64,000 nt of DNA from Maricaulis sp048269565 (GCF_048269565.1 NZ_JBLXIK010000001.1:124001-188000); one strand, 5' to 3'. Positions 17,291 to 26,939 are shown, counted from the first letter of the stretch. Notes: generated by a model from the letters alone, not told the origin. Made by a program: numbers and translations.

Positions 17291-17911
17291 ATGGATGTTG
17301 CGTTATATCTGAGCCTGGTCGGCTTCGTCATCGTCATGTCGGTAACGCCGGGGCCGAACAATCTGATGCTGATGTCCTCGAGCGCCCTGTTCGGCGTGCG
17401 CGCGACCCTGCCGACCTGGCTCGGCGTCAATATCGGTTTCAACATCATGCTCGTCGCGGCGGTTTTCGGACTCGGCACGCTGGTGGCGCGCTTTCCGATG
17501 GCCGTGATGCTGGTCAAATTCGGCGGTGCGATCTGGCTCGCCTGGATGGCCTGGCTGTTTTTGCGTGCGGGTCTGGCGAAGCCGGGTGCGCAGGGCCAGG
17601 CGGCGGCGCCCTCGCGCTCGCGGCCGATCCGGAGCTATGAGGCGGCGCTGTTCCAGTGGGTCAATCCGAAAGCCCTGTTGATGACGCTGTCGGCGGCCGG
17701 CGCCTATGTCGCCCTGGCCGATACCGCACCGGAGCGGGCGGTTCTGATGGTCGTCACCTTCATTCTGTTCGGTTCGCCCTGCGGCCTGTTATGGGTGTTC
17801 ACGGGCGGAGCGTTGAAGCGTTTCATGGCTGATGGCCGCTCGGCGCGTATCCTCAATCTCGCCATCGGGGCGATCCTGCTGGTCACGACCGCGATGATCC
17901 TTCTCGGTTGA
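17291..17911 (+). CDS. LysE family exporter 2
   Basis: Second LysE/RhtB-type exporter, 206 residues. It aligns along its length with the preceding gene: SVTPGPNNLMLMSSSALFG, a central LWLAWMAW helix, FQWVNPKALLM and GSPCGLLWVFTGGALKRFM. Starts at ATG 17291 (MDVALYLSLVGF). An 82-base spacer with a short GC-rich hairpin separates the pair. Tandem duplication is the simplest origin. Substrate cannot be told from sequence. Confidence 0.92.
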   Translation: MDVALYLSLVGFVIVMSVTPGPNNLMLMSSSALFGVRATLPTWLGVNIGFNIMLVAAVFGLGTLVARFPMAVMLVKFGGAIWLAWMAWLFLRAGLAKPGAQGQAAAPSRSRPIRSYEAALFQWVNPKALLMTLSAAGAYVALADTAPERAVLMVVTFILFGSPCGLLWVFTGGALKRFMADGRSARILNLAIGAILLVTTAMILLG

Positions 17912-17982
17912 GGCCCTTGCCGATTGGCCCGGCGCGCGTCAGTTTGCGCCCGACTCATCCCACCGCAAATGCGAGGCCCGGC

Positions 17983-19002
17983 ATGTCATCCCTTCACGCC
18001 CTGATCGAACGCCTGCCCAAGGCCGAACTCCATCTGCATCTGGAAGGCTCGCTGGAGCCGGAACTGATGTTCGAACTGGCGAAGCGCAACGGCATCGAGA
18101 TCCCCTTCGCCAGCGTCGAGGACATCCGCAAGGCCTATGATTTCTCCAATCTGCAGGACTTTCTCGACATCTATTATGTCGGCATGAATGTGCTGGTCAC
18201 CGAGGCCGATTTCCACGATCTGACGCTGGCCTATCTCGAGCGTGTCCACGCCGACAATGTCCGCCATGTCGAGGTTTTCTTCGATCCCCAGGGCCATACC
18301 GATCGCGGTATCGCCTTTGCCACCGTGATCAATGGCATCACCTCCGCCCTCGATGAGGGCCGCGAGAAATGGGGCATCACCTCGAAGCTCATCCTGTGCT
18401 TCCTGCGTCACCTCTCCGAGGAGGACGCCTTCGAGACGCTGGAAATGGCGTCGGAACATCTCGACCGCATCGACGGTGTCGGCCTCGACAGTTCCGAGCT
18501 TGGCCATCCGCCGTCGAAATTCCGCCAGGTGTTTGCTGCCGCCGGCACGCTCGGTCTCAAGCGCGTCGCCCACGCCGGCGAGGAGGGGCCGCCGGCCTAT
18601 ATCCATGAAGCGCTCGACATGCTGGATATCGACCGGCTCGACCATGGCAATCGCGCCCTGGAGGACGGCACGCTGGTCGCCCGGCTTGGCCGCGAGAAGA
18701 TGACGATGACGGTCTGCCCGCTCTCCAATCTGCGCCTGTGCGTCATCAAGCGGCTCGAGGATCACCCGCTCAAGACCATGCTCTCGCTCGGCCTGCGCGC
18801 GACGGTCAATTCCGACGATCCGGCCTATTTCGGTGGCTATATCAACGAGAACTACCGCCGTACCGCCGATGCGATCGGGCTGACCGAGGCGGAGATCATC
18901 GAGCTGGCGAAGAATTCCTTCCGCGGCAGTTTCCTCGAGCCCGCCGAGATCGAGGCGCACCTGGCAGCGATCGATGCGGTGGTGGCCGAGGCGTCAGCCT
19001 AG
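17983..19002 (+). CDS. Adenine deaminase, type 2 (adenosine/AMP deaminase superfamily)
   Basis: Zinc hydrolase, probably converting adenine to hypoxanthine. The 339-residue protein has the metal and catalytic motifs of the superfamily: ELHLHLEGS (HxH), VAHAGEEGP, DRLDHGNR and NSDDPAYFGGY. Signature runs FDPQGHTDRG, GLDSSELGHPPSKF and GGYINENYRR are those I associate with the adenine deaminase branch (yeast Aah1, Pseudomonas) rather than true adenosine deaminase. ATG 17983 was chosen because the superfamily motif follows directly; the frame is open to 17908. The end overlaps arfB by four bases, convergent. Confidence 0.85.
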   Translation: MSSLHALIERLPKAELHLHLEGSLEPELMFELAKRNGIEIPFASVEDIRKAYDFSNLQDFLDIYYVGMNVLVTEADFHDLTLAYLERVHADNVRHVEVFFDPQGHTDRGIAFATVINGITSALDEGREKWGITSKLILCFLRHLSEEDAFETLEMASEHLDRIDGVGLDSSELGHPPSKFRQVFAAAGTLGLKRVAHAGEEGPPAYIHEALDMLDIDRLDHGNRALEDGTLVARLGREKMTMTVCPLSNLRLCVIKRLEDHPLKTMLSLGLRATVNSDDPAYFGGYINENYRRTADAIGLTEAEIIELAKNSFRGSFLEPAEIEAHLAAIDAVVAEASA

Positions 19003-19418
19003 TCGTCCGTACCCGGCTTTTGCCGCAGCGACTTCCGCGTCCCGCGGATCGCCTTCGCCGCCTTGACCCTCTTGATCGAGGACAGCGAGGGCCGTGACTT
19101 GATACGCGGCTTGGGCGGGGTGAGCGCTTCGATCACCAGCGCCTTGAGCCGTTCGCGCGCTGCAGCGCGATTGCGCTCCTGCGAGCGCGTCTCCTCGGCG
19201 CGGATCACCAGCACACCTTCCTTGGTCAGGCGGCTGGCGGCGAGGCGGACCAGGCGGGCCTTGACGGCTGGCGGCAGGGCCGTCGAGGCGGCGAGATTAT
19301 AGCGTAGCTGCACCGCGCTTTCGGTCTTGTTGACATGCTGACCGCCGGGGCCGGAGGCGCGGGTATAGCGCTCTTCCAGTTCGGCCTCGTCGATCTCCAG
19401 GGATGGTGTGATTTGCAT
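18999..19418 (-). CDS. arfB: Alternative ribosome-rescue factor ArfB (peptidyl-tRNA hydrolase)
   Basis: Releases peptides from ribosomes stalled at mRNA 3' ends. The 139-residue protein has the catalytic GGQ in ASGPGGQHVNKTESAV (about residues 22-37) and a basic C-terminal tail (KSRPSLSSIKRVKAAKAIRG) that enters the mRNA channel. The small size and tail distinguish it from RF1/RF2. It lies 19 bases downstream of purN on the same strand. Confidence 0.93.
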   Translation of the reverse strand: MQITPSLEIDEAELEERYTRASGPGGQHVNKTESAVQLRYNLAASTALPPAVKARLVRLAASRLTKEGVLVIRAEETRSQERNRAAARERLKALVIEALTPPKPRIKSRPSLSSIKRVKAAKAIRGTRKSLRQKPGTDD

Positions 19419-19437
19419 CGCAATATCCCTGATCGCC

Positions 19438-20088
19438 TCAATCGTGCGGGTTCATCAGCAACTCGGCGCCGAATTCGCGCACTTGCAGACGGACACGGCC
19501 GCCGGCGACACGCGCCTTGCCGGAGCAGGCCAGGGCGATGCACTGGCGGTAGAGCTTGTGCTCGGCCGAGACGACGCGGGCGGCCAGCGTCGAGGGCGTG
19601 TCATCGGGCAGGACCGGCACGGCGGCCTGGCCTATGATCGGGCCATCATCCATTTCCGGACGCACATAATGCACCGTGCAGCCATGGATGCGCACGCCGG
19701 TTTCCAGCGCCCGTTCATGCGTGTGCAGGCCCTTGAAGGCCGGCAGCAGCGAGGGGTGGATATTGAGCAGGAGGTCGCGCCAGCGCTCGGTAAACCAGGG
19801 CGTGAGGATGCGCATGAAGCCGGCCAGGCAGACAATGCGCGTATCATAGAGTTTCAGGGTCGCATCGAGCGCCTGTTCGAACTCTTCACGGGTCTCGAAC
19901 TCGCGATGGTCGACCACTTCGGTCTCGATCCCGGCCTCGCGGGCAAAATCGAGTCCGGCGGCACCGGGATTATTGGAGATGACCACCACGACTTCAGCAG
20001 GATAGCTGTCGGCCTTCGCCGCTTCGATGATCGCCTGCATATTGGAACCGCGCCCGGAAATGAGCACGGCGATTCGGGTCTTCGCCAT
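19438..20088 (-). CDS. purN: Phosphoribosylglycinamide formyltransferase PurN
   Basis: Third step of purine synthesis: transfers formyl from 10-formyl-THF to GAR. The 216-residue protein has GRGSNMQAI near the N-terminus, ISNNPGAAGLDFA, the active-site NIHPSLLPAFKG (Asn and His) and VRPEMDDGPII (Asp). It follows purM by 46 bases, the usual purM-purN pair. Confidence 0.97.
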   Translation of the reverse strand: MAKTRIAVLISGRGSNMQAIIEAAKADSYPAEVVVVISNNPGAAGLDFAREAGIETEVVDHREFETREEFEQALDATLKLYDTRIVCLAGFMRILTPWFTERWRDLLLNIHPSLLPAFKGLHTHERALETGVRIHGCTVHYVRPEMDDGPIIGQAAVPVLPDDTPSTLAARVVSAEHKLYRQCIALACSGKARVAGGRVRLQVREFGAELLMNPHD

Positions 20089-20134
20089 CTAGTGCGTCCT
20101 TGGCTCAGGTTGTTATCTGCGGCTTGGGCCGGGA

Positions 20135-21175
20135 TCAGGCGGGCTTGAGTTCGCCGATAATCATGGCGTTCTCGCCGGCTTGCGCAAGCGCGCTGATCGT
20201 CGCATCGACATCGTTAGGTGCGACGCAGAGCAACATGCCGATCCCGCAATTGAAGGTGCGGTGCATTTCATGCGCCGAAATCCCGCCGGTCTTCGTCAGC
20301 CAGGCAAAGACGGGTGGCAGTTCGAAGGCGTCGTAATTGATGACGGGAACGAGATGGTCGGGTGTCATGCGCGGCGGATTTTCGACCAGGCCACCACCGG
20401 TGATATGGGCGAGGCCATTGACCAGACCGGCCTTGATCAGCGGCAGGCAGGCCTTCACATACAGCCGTGTCGGCACCAGCAGGGCTTCGCCCAGTGTCAG
20501 GCCGGCAGCGAAGGGGGCGGGATCCGACCAGGTCAGGCCGGACAGTTCGACGACCTTGCGCACGAGCGAGAACCCGTTGGAATGCACGCCCGAGGAGGCG
20601 AGGCCGATCAACACATCGCCGGCGGCCATGCGGTCATGATCGGGCAGCAGCGCACCGCGCTCGGCCGCGCCGACCACGAAGCCGGCGAGATCGAAATCAT
20701 CGCCCTCATACATGCCGGGCATTTCCGCGGTTTCGCCGCCGATCAGGGCGCAGCCGCTGTCGCGGCAGCCGGCGGCAATGCCGGCAATGATCGCTTCGCC
20801 GCGCACGGGGTCGAGCCGGGAAGTGGCGAGATAATCGAGGAAATAGAGCGGCTCGGCGCCCTGGGCGAGGACATCATTGACGCACATCGCGACGAGATCG
20901 ATCCCGACCGTGTCGAGCTTGCCGGTATCGATTGCCAGCCGCAGCTTGGTGCCAACCCCGTCAGTGCCGGAAATTAGGATCGGATCATTATAGCCCGCGG
21001 CCTTGAGATCAAAGGCGCCGCCAAACCCGCCCAGATCGGCCGCAGCGCCGGGGCGGCGGGTCGATTTGGCCAGCGGTTTGATGCGATCGACCAGCGCATC
21101 ACCGGCATCGATATCGACGCCCGATTGCGCATAGGTCAGCCCGTTGGGGCGTTTTTTGTCATCTGTGGCGGTCAT
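20135..21175 (-). CDS. purM: Phosphoribosylformylglycinamidine cyclo-ligase PurM
   Basis: ATP-dependent closure of FGAM to AIR in purine synthesis. The 346-residue product contains LTYAQSGVDIDAGDALV, DGVGTKLRLA, the segment VNDVLAQGAEPLYFLDY, and GGETAEMPGMY. ATG 21175 (MTATDDKK) has GGAA six bases upstream; a TTG at 21187 would add four residues. First gene of the purM-purN-arfB run, divergent from the DUF2066 gene. Confidence 0.97.
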   Translation of the reverse strand: MTATDDKKRPNGLTYAQSGVDIDAGDALVDRIKPLAKSTRRPGAAADLGGFGGAFDLKAAGYNDPILISGTDGVGTKLRLAIDTGKLDTVGIDLVAMCVNDVLAQGAEPLYFLDYLATSRLDPVRGEAIIAGIAAGCRDSGCALIGGETAEMPGMYEGDDFDLAGFVVGAAERGALLPDHDRMAAGDVLIGLASSGVHSNGFSLVRKVVELSGLTWSDPAPFAAGLTLGEALLVPTRLYVKACLPLIKAGLVNGLAHITGGGLVENPPRMTPDHLVPVINYDAFELPPVFAWLTKTGGISAHEMHRTFNCGIGMLLCVAPNDVDATISALAQAGENAMIIGELKPA

Positions 21176-21305
21176 GCTGGTTTCCAAGCCCTGAGTGAAA
21201 CGCGGCGGAGTACAGTCGAAACCTGCCTGAGAAGCAAGTCACGGGCTTCACGCGCGACTGTGTCTGGCTATACTAAAGGTCAATCGATACCAAGGAGTCG
21301 TGCCC

Positions 21306-22385
21306 GTGCGACCGATATTTGCCGCGATCTGCCTGTTCCTCGCCATTCCCGCGCTCGCCAGCGCCGATGACCCGTATACGATTCTCGGCGTCTCCATTGA
21401 CGCCACCGGCAGCAATGCGCTCGACGCCCAGACTATCGCCATGCGGCGTGGACAGGCGCAGGCCGCGCAGCGGCTGATCGAGCGCATGACCCTGCCGGAG
21501 GACCGCGTCGGCACGCCGCTTGATTTCGGTTCGGCCGGTGCGATCGACTCGATCTTCGACAGTGCCGCGATTGCCGAGCTTATCTCTGGCTTGCAGATCG
21601 ATAATGAGCAACGCAGCGCGACCCGCTATCTCGGTGAACTGGCGGTCAATTTCGACCGCCGCGCCGTCGTGCGACTGCTCACCAGCTATGGCGTTCCCTT
21701 CGTCGAATCCCAGGCGCGGCCGACCCTGGTGCTGCCGGTCTATGATGCTGGCGGGCAATTCTATCTCTGGGACGAAAATCCCTGGCTGTCGGCCTGGACC
21801 AGCCGCTCCTACGCCCACGCCCTGGCGCCGATGATTGTACCGGATGGCGATGCAGGCCGCTCGATCCTCTCGGCCCGCGATGCGTTGAGCCTGGACGAGC
21901 CGCGCTTGCGCGAGATTGCCGCGCTCCATGGCGTCAGCCGGATCGCCATTCTGCGTGGCCAGGAACGCGATGGCGTGCGCCGTATCGGCGGTTTCCTGGT
22001 AAGCCTGGAAGCCGGCACCGAAATGGCCGTTGATACCTGGGGGCCGGAAACGGTCTATGGCAGCTGGCGCGACGGTGCCCTGAGCTTCGTCGTCGGGCGC
22101 GAGAATGCCTGGAAGCGCGAAGCCATCGTGCGCAACACCTCGACCGAGGAAATGCGCATTACGGTGATCTATGGCGGGCTGACCGAGTGGCAGTCCTTGC
22201 AGGCGGCGCTGACCGGCGCCTCGCTGGTCAGTGATGCGCGCCTGGATGCGATTTCGCGCGACGGTGCCCTGATGACGGTCAGCCATCGCGGTGCGCTAGA
22301 ACAGCTGACTTCAGAACTTGCTGAACGTGGTGCGGCGCTGGAACAGCATCCCGGGCTGGGCTGGGTCGTTCGCAGCGCATTCTGA
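21306..22385 (+). CDS. DUF2066 family exported protein
   Basis: Protein of unknown function matching the DUF2066 pattern by eye. A signal peptide (about residues 1-20, ending ALASA) is followed by a domain beginning YTILGVSIDATGSNALDAQ with a repeated Gln/Ala helix (RRGQAQAAQRLIERM). It is probably periplasmic and about 359 residues long. GTG 21306 lies eight bases after AAGGAG; the GTG at 21300 is only two bases away and so less likely. It heads the row hdaA-ppk-ppx, with hdaA starting 23 bases downstream. Confidence 0.8.
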   Translation: MRPIFAAICLFLAIPALASADDPYTILGVSIDATGSNALDAQTIAMRRGQAQAAQRLIERMTLPEDRVGTPLDFGSAGAIDSIFDSAAIAELISGLQIDNEQRSATRYLGELAVNFDRRAVVRLLTSYGVPFVESQARPTLVLPVYDAGGQFYLWDENPWLSAWTSRSYAHALAPMIVPDGDAGRSILSARDALSLDEPRLREIAALHGVSRIAILRGQERDGVRRIGGFLVSLEAGTEMAVDTWGPETVYGSWRDGALSFVVGRENAWKREAIVRNTSTEEMRITVIYGGLTEWQSLQAALTGASLVSDARLDAISRDGALMTVSHRGALEQLTSELAERGAALEQHPGLGWVVRSAF

Positions 22386-22408
22386 GCCAGGATCGGACCT
22401 GTAAACGC

Positions 22409-23089
22409 ATGACCGGCCAATTGGTGCTCAATCTGCCCGTCCGGGTGGATTTCAGCGCGGAAAGCTTTGTCGAAGGCCGCGCCAATGCGGATGCTGTTGC
22501 GGCCCTGTCGCGCTGGCAGGACTGGCCGCGCGCCGTAATGGCCCTGACCGGACCGCGCGGCGCCGGCAAATCCCATCTCGCGGCAATCTGGGCGCAGCAG
22601 GCCGGAGCCCAGATCACCAATGCGGCCGGCCTCGCGGCTTGCCTGGCGGGTTTGCCGTCCGGGCGCTGCCTGGTGGTCGAGGATGTCGATGGCGGGATTG
22701 ATGATGCGGCGCTGTTTCACGCCATCAATCGCGCTGCGGAGGGCGATATCCCGGCCCTGCTGATGACGGGCGCCACACCGCCCGTGCTGTGGCGTGCCAG
22801 CCTGCCGGATCTGGTTTCACGCCTGCGGGCCCTGCCGCATGTCGAGTTGAGTGAACCCGATGATGAATTGCTGACCCGGTTCCTGCTGAAGCAATTCCAG
22901 GACCGTGGAGCGCCGCTGCGGCCGGGCGTCATCGAGTATATGCTGCCGCGCATGGAGCGCTCGGTCTCGGCCGTGCGCAGCCTTGTTGACCGCATGGACA
23001 AGCTTGCCCTGGCCCGGCAGACACCGGTCAACCGTGCCGTGGTGCGCGCGGTGCTCGAAGACCTGCCCGAGGATGGAGACAGCGAATGA
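22409..23089 (+). CDS. hdaA: DnaA-related replication regulator HdaA (Hda-like)
   Basis: Short AAA+ protein related to DnaA domains; with the DNA-loaded sliding clamp it stimulates ATP hydrolysis on DnaA and so limits initiation. The 226-residue protein has a clamp-binding-like QLVLNLP at residues 4-10, Walker A GPRGAGKSHL (about residues 49-58), Walker B-like CLVVEDVDG, and a helical lid. The C-terminal DNA-binding domain of DnaA is absent, as expected. Overlaps ppk by ATGA. Confidence 0.88.
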   Translation: MTGQLVLNLPVRVDFSAESFVEGRANADAVAALSRWQDWPRAVMALTGPRGAGKSHLAAIWAQQAGAQITNAAGLAACLAGLPSGRCLVVEDVDGGIDDAALFHAINRAAEGDIPALLMTGATPPVLWRASLPDLVSRLRALPHVELSEPDDELLTRFLLKQFQDRGAPLRPGVIEYMLPRMERSVSAVRSLVDRMDKLALARQTPVNRAVVRAVLEDLPEDGDSE

Positions 23090-25263
23090 CCAAGCTCGCC
23101 ACGCCGGATACCGCGCCGGATATTGAGGCTCTGATGGCATCGCCGGACCGGTTCTTGAACCGCGAACTGTCCTGGCTTCGCTTCAACCGCCGCGTCATCA
23201 GCGAGGCGGAAAACCCGAACCATCCAGCGCTTGAGCGCCTGCGCTTCCTGTCGATCTCGGCGAGCAATCTCGATGAATTCTACATGGTGCGGGTGGCCGG
23301 TCTGCGGGCCCAGATCCGCAATGGCGTCACCGCCACCAGTCTCGACGGGCTCACCCCGGGCGAGCAGGTCGAGCAGATCCATGTCCTGGCCAGCGAACTG
23401 ATTGGCAAGCAGCAGACCCTGTGGTGCGCCTTGCGCGACGAGATCGCGGCGCTTGGCGTTTGCGTGCTCGCGGAGGCTGATCTGTCGAAGGCCGATATCG
23501 CCTGGCTGCGCGGGGAATTCCTCTCCCATACCCTGCCGGTGATCACGCCGCTTGCGATCGACCCGGCGCATCCCTTTCCCTTCATTCCCAATCTGGGTTT
23601 CGCGCTGGCGCTGCAATTGCGCAATAACCGCACCGGCAAGATCATGAACGCGCTGATCCCGATGCCGTCCGGCGTCAAGCGCTTCGTCGAATTGCCAGCG
23701 CGGGCTCATGGCGGGCGCGGCCGACCGGACCGGCGCTTCGTGGCGCTGGAGACCGTATTGTCGATGTATGTCGACGAGCTCTTTCCCGGCTATGAAATGC
23801 TCGGACGCGGAGCGTTCCGGGTGATCCGCGACAGCGATATCGAGGTCGAGGAGGAATCCGAGGATCTGGTTCTGGAATTCGAACGTCTGGTCAAGCAGCG
23901 CCGCCGCGGCGTCATCGTGCGCCTGACGATGGATGCGGAAATGCCGCCGGTGCTTCGCGATTTCATCGTTGCTCACCTGCATGCCGAAGAACAGGATGTC
24001 GTGCCGATGCCGGGCCTGCTTGGTCTGGCCCAGATCGATCAGCTCATTCCCGATGACCGTTCCGACCTTGTCTTCCCGGCGTATGAACCGCGTTATCCGG
24101 AACGCATTCGCGATCATGGCGGCGATTGCTTCGAGGCCATCCGGGAGAAGGACATCATCGTCCACCATCCCTATGAGAGCTTCGATGTTGTGGTGAAATT
24201 TCTGCGCCAGGCGGCGGCAGATCCCGACGTCGTCACCATCAAGCAGACGCTGTACCGCACTTCGAAAAACTCGCCGATTGTCGCCGCCCTGATCGAGGCC
24301 GCCGAGGCGGGCAAGAATGTCACTGCCCTGGTCGAGCTCAAGGCGCGTTTTGACGAGGAAGCCAATCTGAAATGGGCCCGCGACCTGGAGCGTGCCGGGG
24401 TGCAGGTCGTCTATGGCTTCATGGAATACAAGACGCACGCCAAGATTTCGCTGGTCGTGCGGCGCGAGGGCACGGTCCTGCGCACCTACGCTCATTTCGG
24501 CACCGGCAATTACCATCCGATCACGGCGCGGATCTATACCGACCTCTCGCTGTTTACCGCTGACCCCGCCTTTGGCCGCGATGCCGGCCGTATCTTCAAT
24601 TTCGTGACCGGCTATGCACGCCCGGAAAATCTCGAACGCCTCTCGGTCTCGCCGCTGCGGCTGAAGGAAGACCTGTTGGCGCATATGGAGAACGAGATCA
24701 CCAACGCAAAAGCCGGCAAGCCGGCCGCGATCTGGGCCAAGCTCAACGCGCTCGTGCACCCGGAAATCATCGATGGTCTCTACCGCGCCAGCCAGGCCGG
24801 CGTGCGCATCGAGCTGATCGTGCGCGGTGTGTGCTGCCTGCGCCCCGGCATTCCCGGCCTGTCGGAGAATATCCGGGTCAAAAGCCTGGTCGGACGCTTT
24901 CTGGAACATTCGCGCATTGCCTGTTTTGCCAATGGCAGCGAAATGCCGTCTCCGGCGGCGAAGGTGTTTATCTCCTCGGCTGACTGGATGCCGCGCAATC
25001 TCGACCGCCGCGTCGAGCTGCTCTGTCCGATCCAGAACCCGACTGTCCATCGGCAGGTGCTCGACCAGATCATGGTCGCCAATCTCAATGATACCGCCCA
25101 GAGCTGGTATATGGACGGGCAGGGCGAGTATCGCCGGGTCGATACGTCGGGCATGAAGAAGGCCTTCAGCGCCCATGCCTATTTCATGACCAATCCGAGC
25201 CTGTCCGGGCGCGGTCATGCGCTCAAGAATGACCAGCCGCCCGTGCTCACGGGGGATGGTTAG
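23086..25263 (+). CDS. ppk: Polyphosphate kinase 1
   Basis: Reversibly builds inorganic polyphosphate from ATP through a phosphohistidine. The 725-residue protein has the N-terminal LNRELSWLRFNRRVISEA, a central part with HHPYESFD and IKQTLYRTS, the autophosphorylated-His region HAKISLVVR, the catalytic YAHFGTGNYHP segment, and a C-terminal phospholipase-D-like fold. Length matches the family. Coupled to hdaA by ATGA and followed by ppx after five bases. Confidence 0.97.
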   Translation: MTKLATPDTAPDIEALMASPDRFLNRELSWLRFNRRVISEAENPNHPALERLRFLSISASNLDEFYMVRVAGLRAQIRNGVTATSLDGLTPGEQVEQIHVLASELIGKQQTLWCALRDEIAALGVCVLAEADLSKADIAWLRGEFLSHTLPVITPLAIDPAHPFPFIPNLGFALALQLRNNRTGKIMNALIPMPSGVKRFVELPARAHGGRGRPDRRFVALETVLSMYVDELFPGYEMLGRGAFRVIRDSDIEVEEESEDLVLEFERLVKQRRRGVIVRLTMDAEMPPVLRDFIVAHLHAEEQDVVPMPGLLGLAQIDQLIPDDRSDLVFPAYEPRYPERIRDHGGDCFEAIREKDIIVHHPYESFDVVVKFLRQAAADPDVVTIKQTLYRTSKNSPIVAALIEAAEAGKNVTALVELKARFDEEANLKWARDLERAGVQVVYGFMEYKTHAKISLVVRREGTVLRTYAHFGTGNYHPITARIYTDLSLFTADPAFGRDAGRIFNFVTGYARPENLERLSVSPLRLKEDLLAHMENEITNAKAGKPAAIWAKLNALVHPEIIDGLYRASQAGVRIELIVRGVCCLRPGIPGLSENIRVKSLVGRFLEHSRIACFANGSEMPSPAAKVFISSADWMPRNLDRRVELLCPIQNPTVHRQVLDQIMVANLNDTAQSWYMDGQGEYRRVDTSGMKKAFSAHAYFMTNPSLSGRGHALKNDQPPVLTGDG

Positions 25264-25268
25264 CGCTC

Positions 25269-26795
25269 TTGGATCCGGCACACACCATCACTCATCCGGC
25301 CTTTGCGGAGAATGCGATCGAGCGTGATATCGCGGTGATCGATGTCGGATCGAACACCGTGCGCCTGGTACATTTCCGCCTTGAGGGGCGGGCGATCTGG
25401 CCGGTTTTCAACGAGAAGGTGATGGCCGGGCTTGGTCGCGGCTTGCGCCAGCGCGGTACGCTGCATCCCGACAATATCGATATTGCGATGCGGGCCCTGA
25501 AACGCTTCGAACGCCTGCTCGACGCCAAGGGTGTGAGCGAGCGTTATGCGGTGGCCACCGCCGCCGTGCGCAATGCGAGCGACGGGCCGGATTTCGTGCA
25601 GCGCGTTGCCGCGGAGACCGGTTTCCAGCTTCGCGTCCTGTCCGGCGCGCAGGAAGGCGAACTCTCCGCGCTTGGCCTGGTGACCGGTATTCCCGGTGCC
25701 CACGGCATGATGGGCGATCTCGGAGGCTCCAGCCTCGAACTGACGCCGATCGATCATGGCGCACTCGGTGAGGGACAAACCTTCGCGCTCGGCCCCCAGG
25801 AGGGGATCCCGCCCGGCCCGTGGGATGCCGATGCGGTCTGTGGACTGATCGATGAACGCCTGCGCGAGGCTGGAGTCCTGATCGGGCAGCGCGGCGAATT
25901 CTATGCGATTGGCGGTGCCTGGCGATCGCTGGCGCAGCTGGCATTCGCGCGCTCCGACTATCCGTTGCGGGTCGCGCACCAGTTTCGTATTGACGCCAAG
26001 CGGGTGCGGGAATTGACGCGGCTGGCCAGCCGCCTCAGCACGGCATCACTGGCCGGCATTCCCGGCATCTCCTCGCGCCGCGCGCCGACCATTCCCTATG
26101 CGGCCCTGCTGCTCAGCCGCATCGTCGAGATGGGGAAGTTCTCCCATGTCGTGTTTTCCGCCTATGGCTTGCGCGAAGGTGTGTTGATGCAGGGCCTGCC
26201 CGCGGCGGTCCAGGCGATCGACCCCCTGATTGCCGGCGCCGAGGCGCTGGCGCGACCGGTCTCGCCGACCCCGGATTTCGGGCGCTCGCTGGCGGGCTGG
26301 ATCGCGCCGGCCATGGCCGAGGTGGCCACCGTCTTCACCCCGCGTCGCGACCGCGTGCTGCAGGAAGCGGCGGCACGGCTGGCCGATCTCGGTGCCCGCC
26401 GCCATCCCGATCACCGCCTCGAACTGACGCGCGACAGCGTGCTTTATGCGCCCTTCGCCGGCATCAATCACGCCGAGCGGGCCTTTCTCGCCGCCGTGAT
26501 GCATCATCGCTATGGCGGCAAGCGCAGCGCGCTCGACGAATTGCCGGTCTTCCATCTGATCGACGAGGCCCAGCACGATGTCGCCCAGATGCTGGGCTGT
26601 ACCCTGCGCCTTGGCGCCAAGCTCTCGGGCCGCTCCGCCAGCCTGCTCGACCGCTTCACCCTGCGCGTCGAGCCCGGGCTGGTCTGCCTCGACATCGATG
26701 AGAGCGTCCACGACCTCTATATCGAGCGCGCGGTCTCCCTGCTGGAAACGCTCGCGGCCGCGATCGGGCGCAAGGGCGAAGTGCGGTATTTATAG
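25269..26795 (+). CDS. ppx: Exopolyphosphatase (Ppx/GppA family)
   Basis: Releases terminal phosphate from polyphosphate (or hydrolyses pppGpp). The 508-residue protein carries the actin-like phosphate loops VIDVGSNTVRLV and GDLGGSSLEL and a C-terminal helical, HD-like region including NHAERAFLAAVMHHRYGG. TTG 25269 is the only start near the ppk stop; GGGGGA lies about 12 bases upstream. Next to ppk, so polyphosphate turnover rather than pppGpp hydrolysis is more likely. Confidence 0.92.
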   Translation: MDPAHTITHPAFAENAIERDIAVIDVGSNTVRLVHFRLEGRAIWPVFNEKVMAGLGRGLRQRGTLHPDNIDIAMRALKRFERLLDAKGVSERYAVATAAVRNASDGPDFVQRVAAETGFQLRVLSGAQEGELSALGLVTGIPGAHGMMGDLGGSSLELTPIDHGALGEGQTFALGPQEGIPPGPWDADAVCGLIDERLREAGVLIGQRGEFYAIGGAWRSLAQLAFARSDYPLRVAHQFRIDAKRVRELTRLASRLSTASLAGIPGISSRRAPTIPYAALLLSRIVEMGKFSHVVFSAYGLREGVLMQGLPAAVQAIDPLIAGAEALARPVSPTPDFGRSLAGWIAPAMAEVATVFTPRRDRVLQEAAARLADLGARRHPDHRLELTRDSVLYAPFAGINHAERAFLAAVMHHRYGGKRSALDELPVFHLIDEAQHDVAQMLGCTLRLGAKLSGRSASLLDRFTLRVEPGLVCLDIDESVHDLYIERAVSLLETLAAAIGRKGEVRYL

Positions 26796-26939
26796 CGCCA
26801 CCCGCTTTTTGCTTCACATTTCCCCGCTCCTGCGTGAAGGTGACGTATAGGTTAACCATGCGCCGGACTGCCTGCCCGGGTTGTGATCGCCCTGGCGCGG
26901 TCCGGCCGGGCCAGGACCGGTCCTTTCGGGGAGGATGTT

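Noticed and set aside
22717..25281. 854-residue open frame on the minus strand
   Set aside because: Antisense to ppk and part of hdaA, whose own frames have clear motifs.
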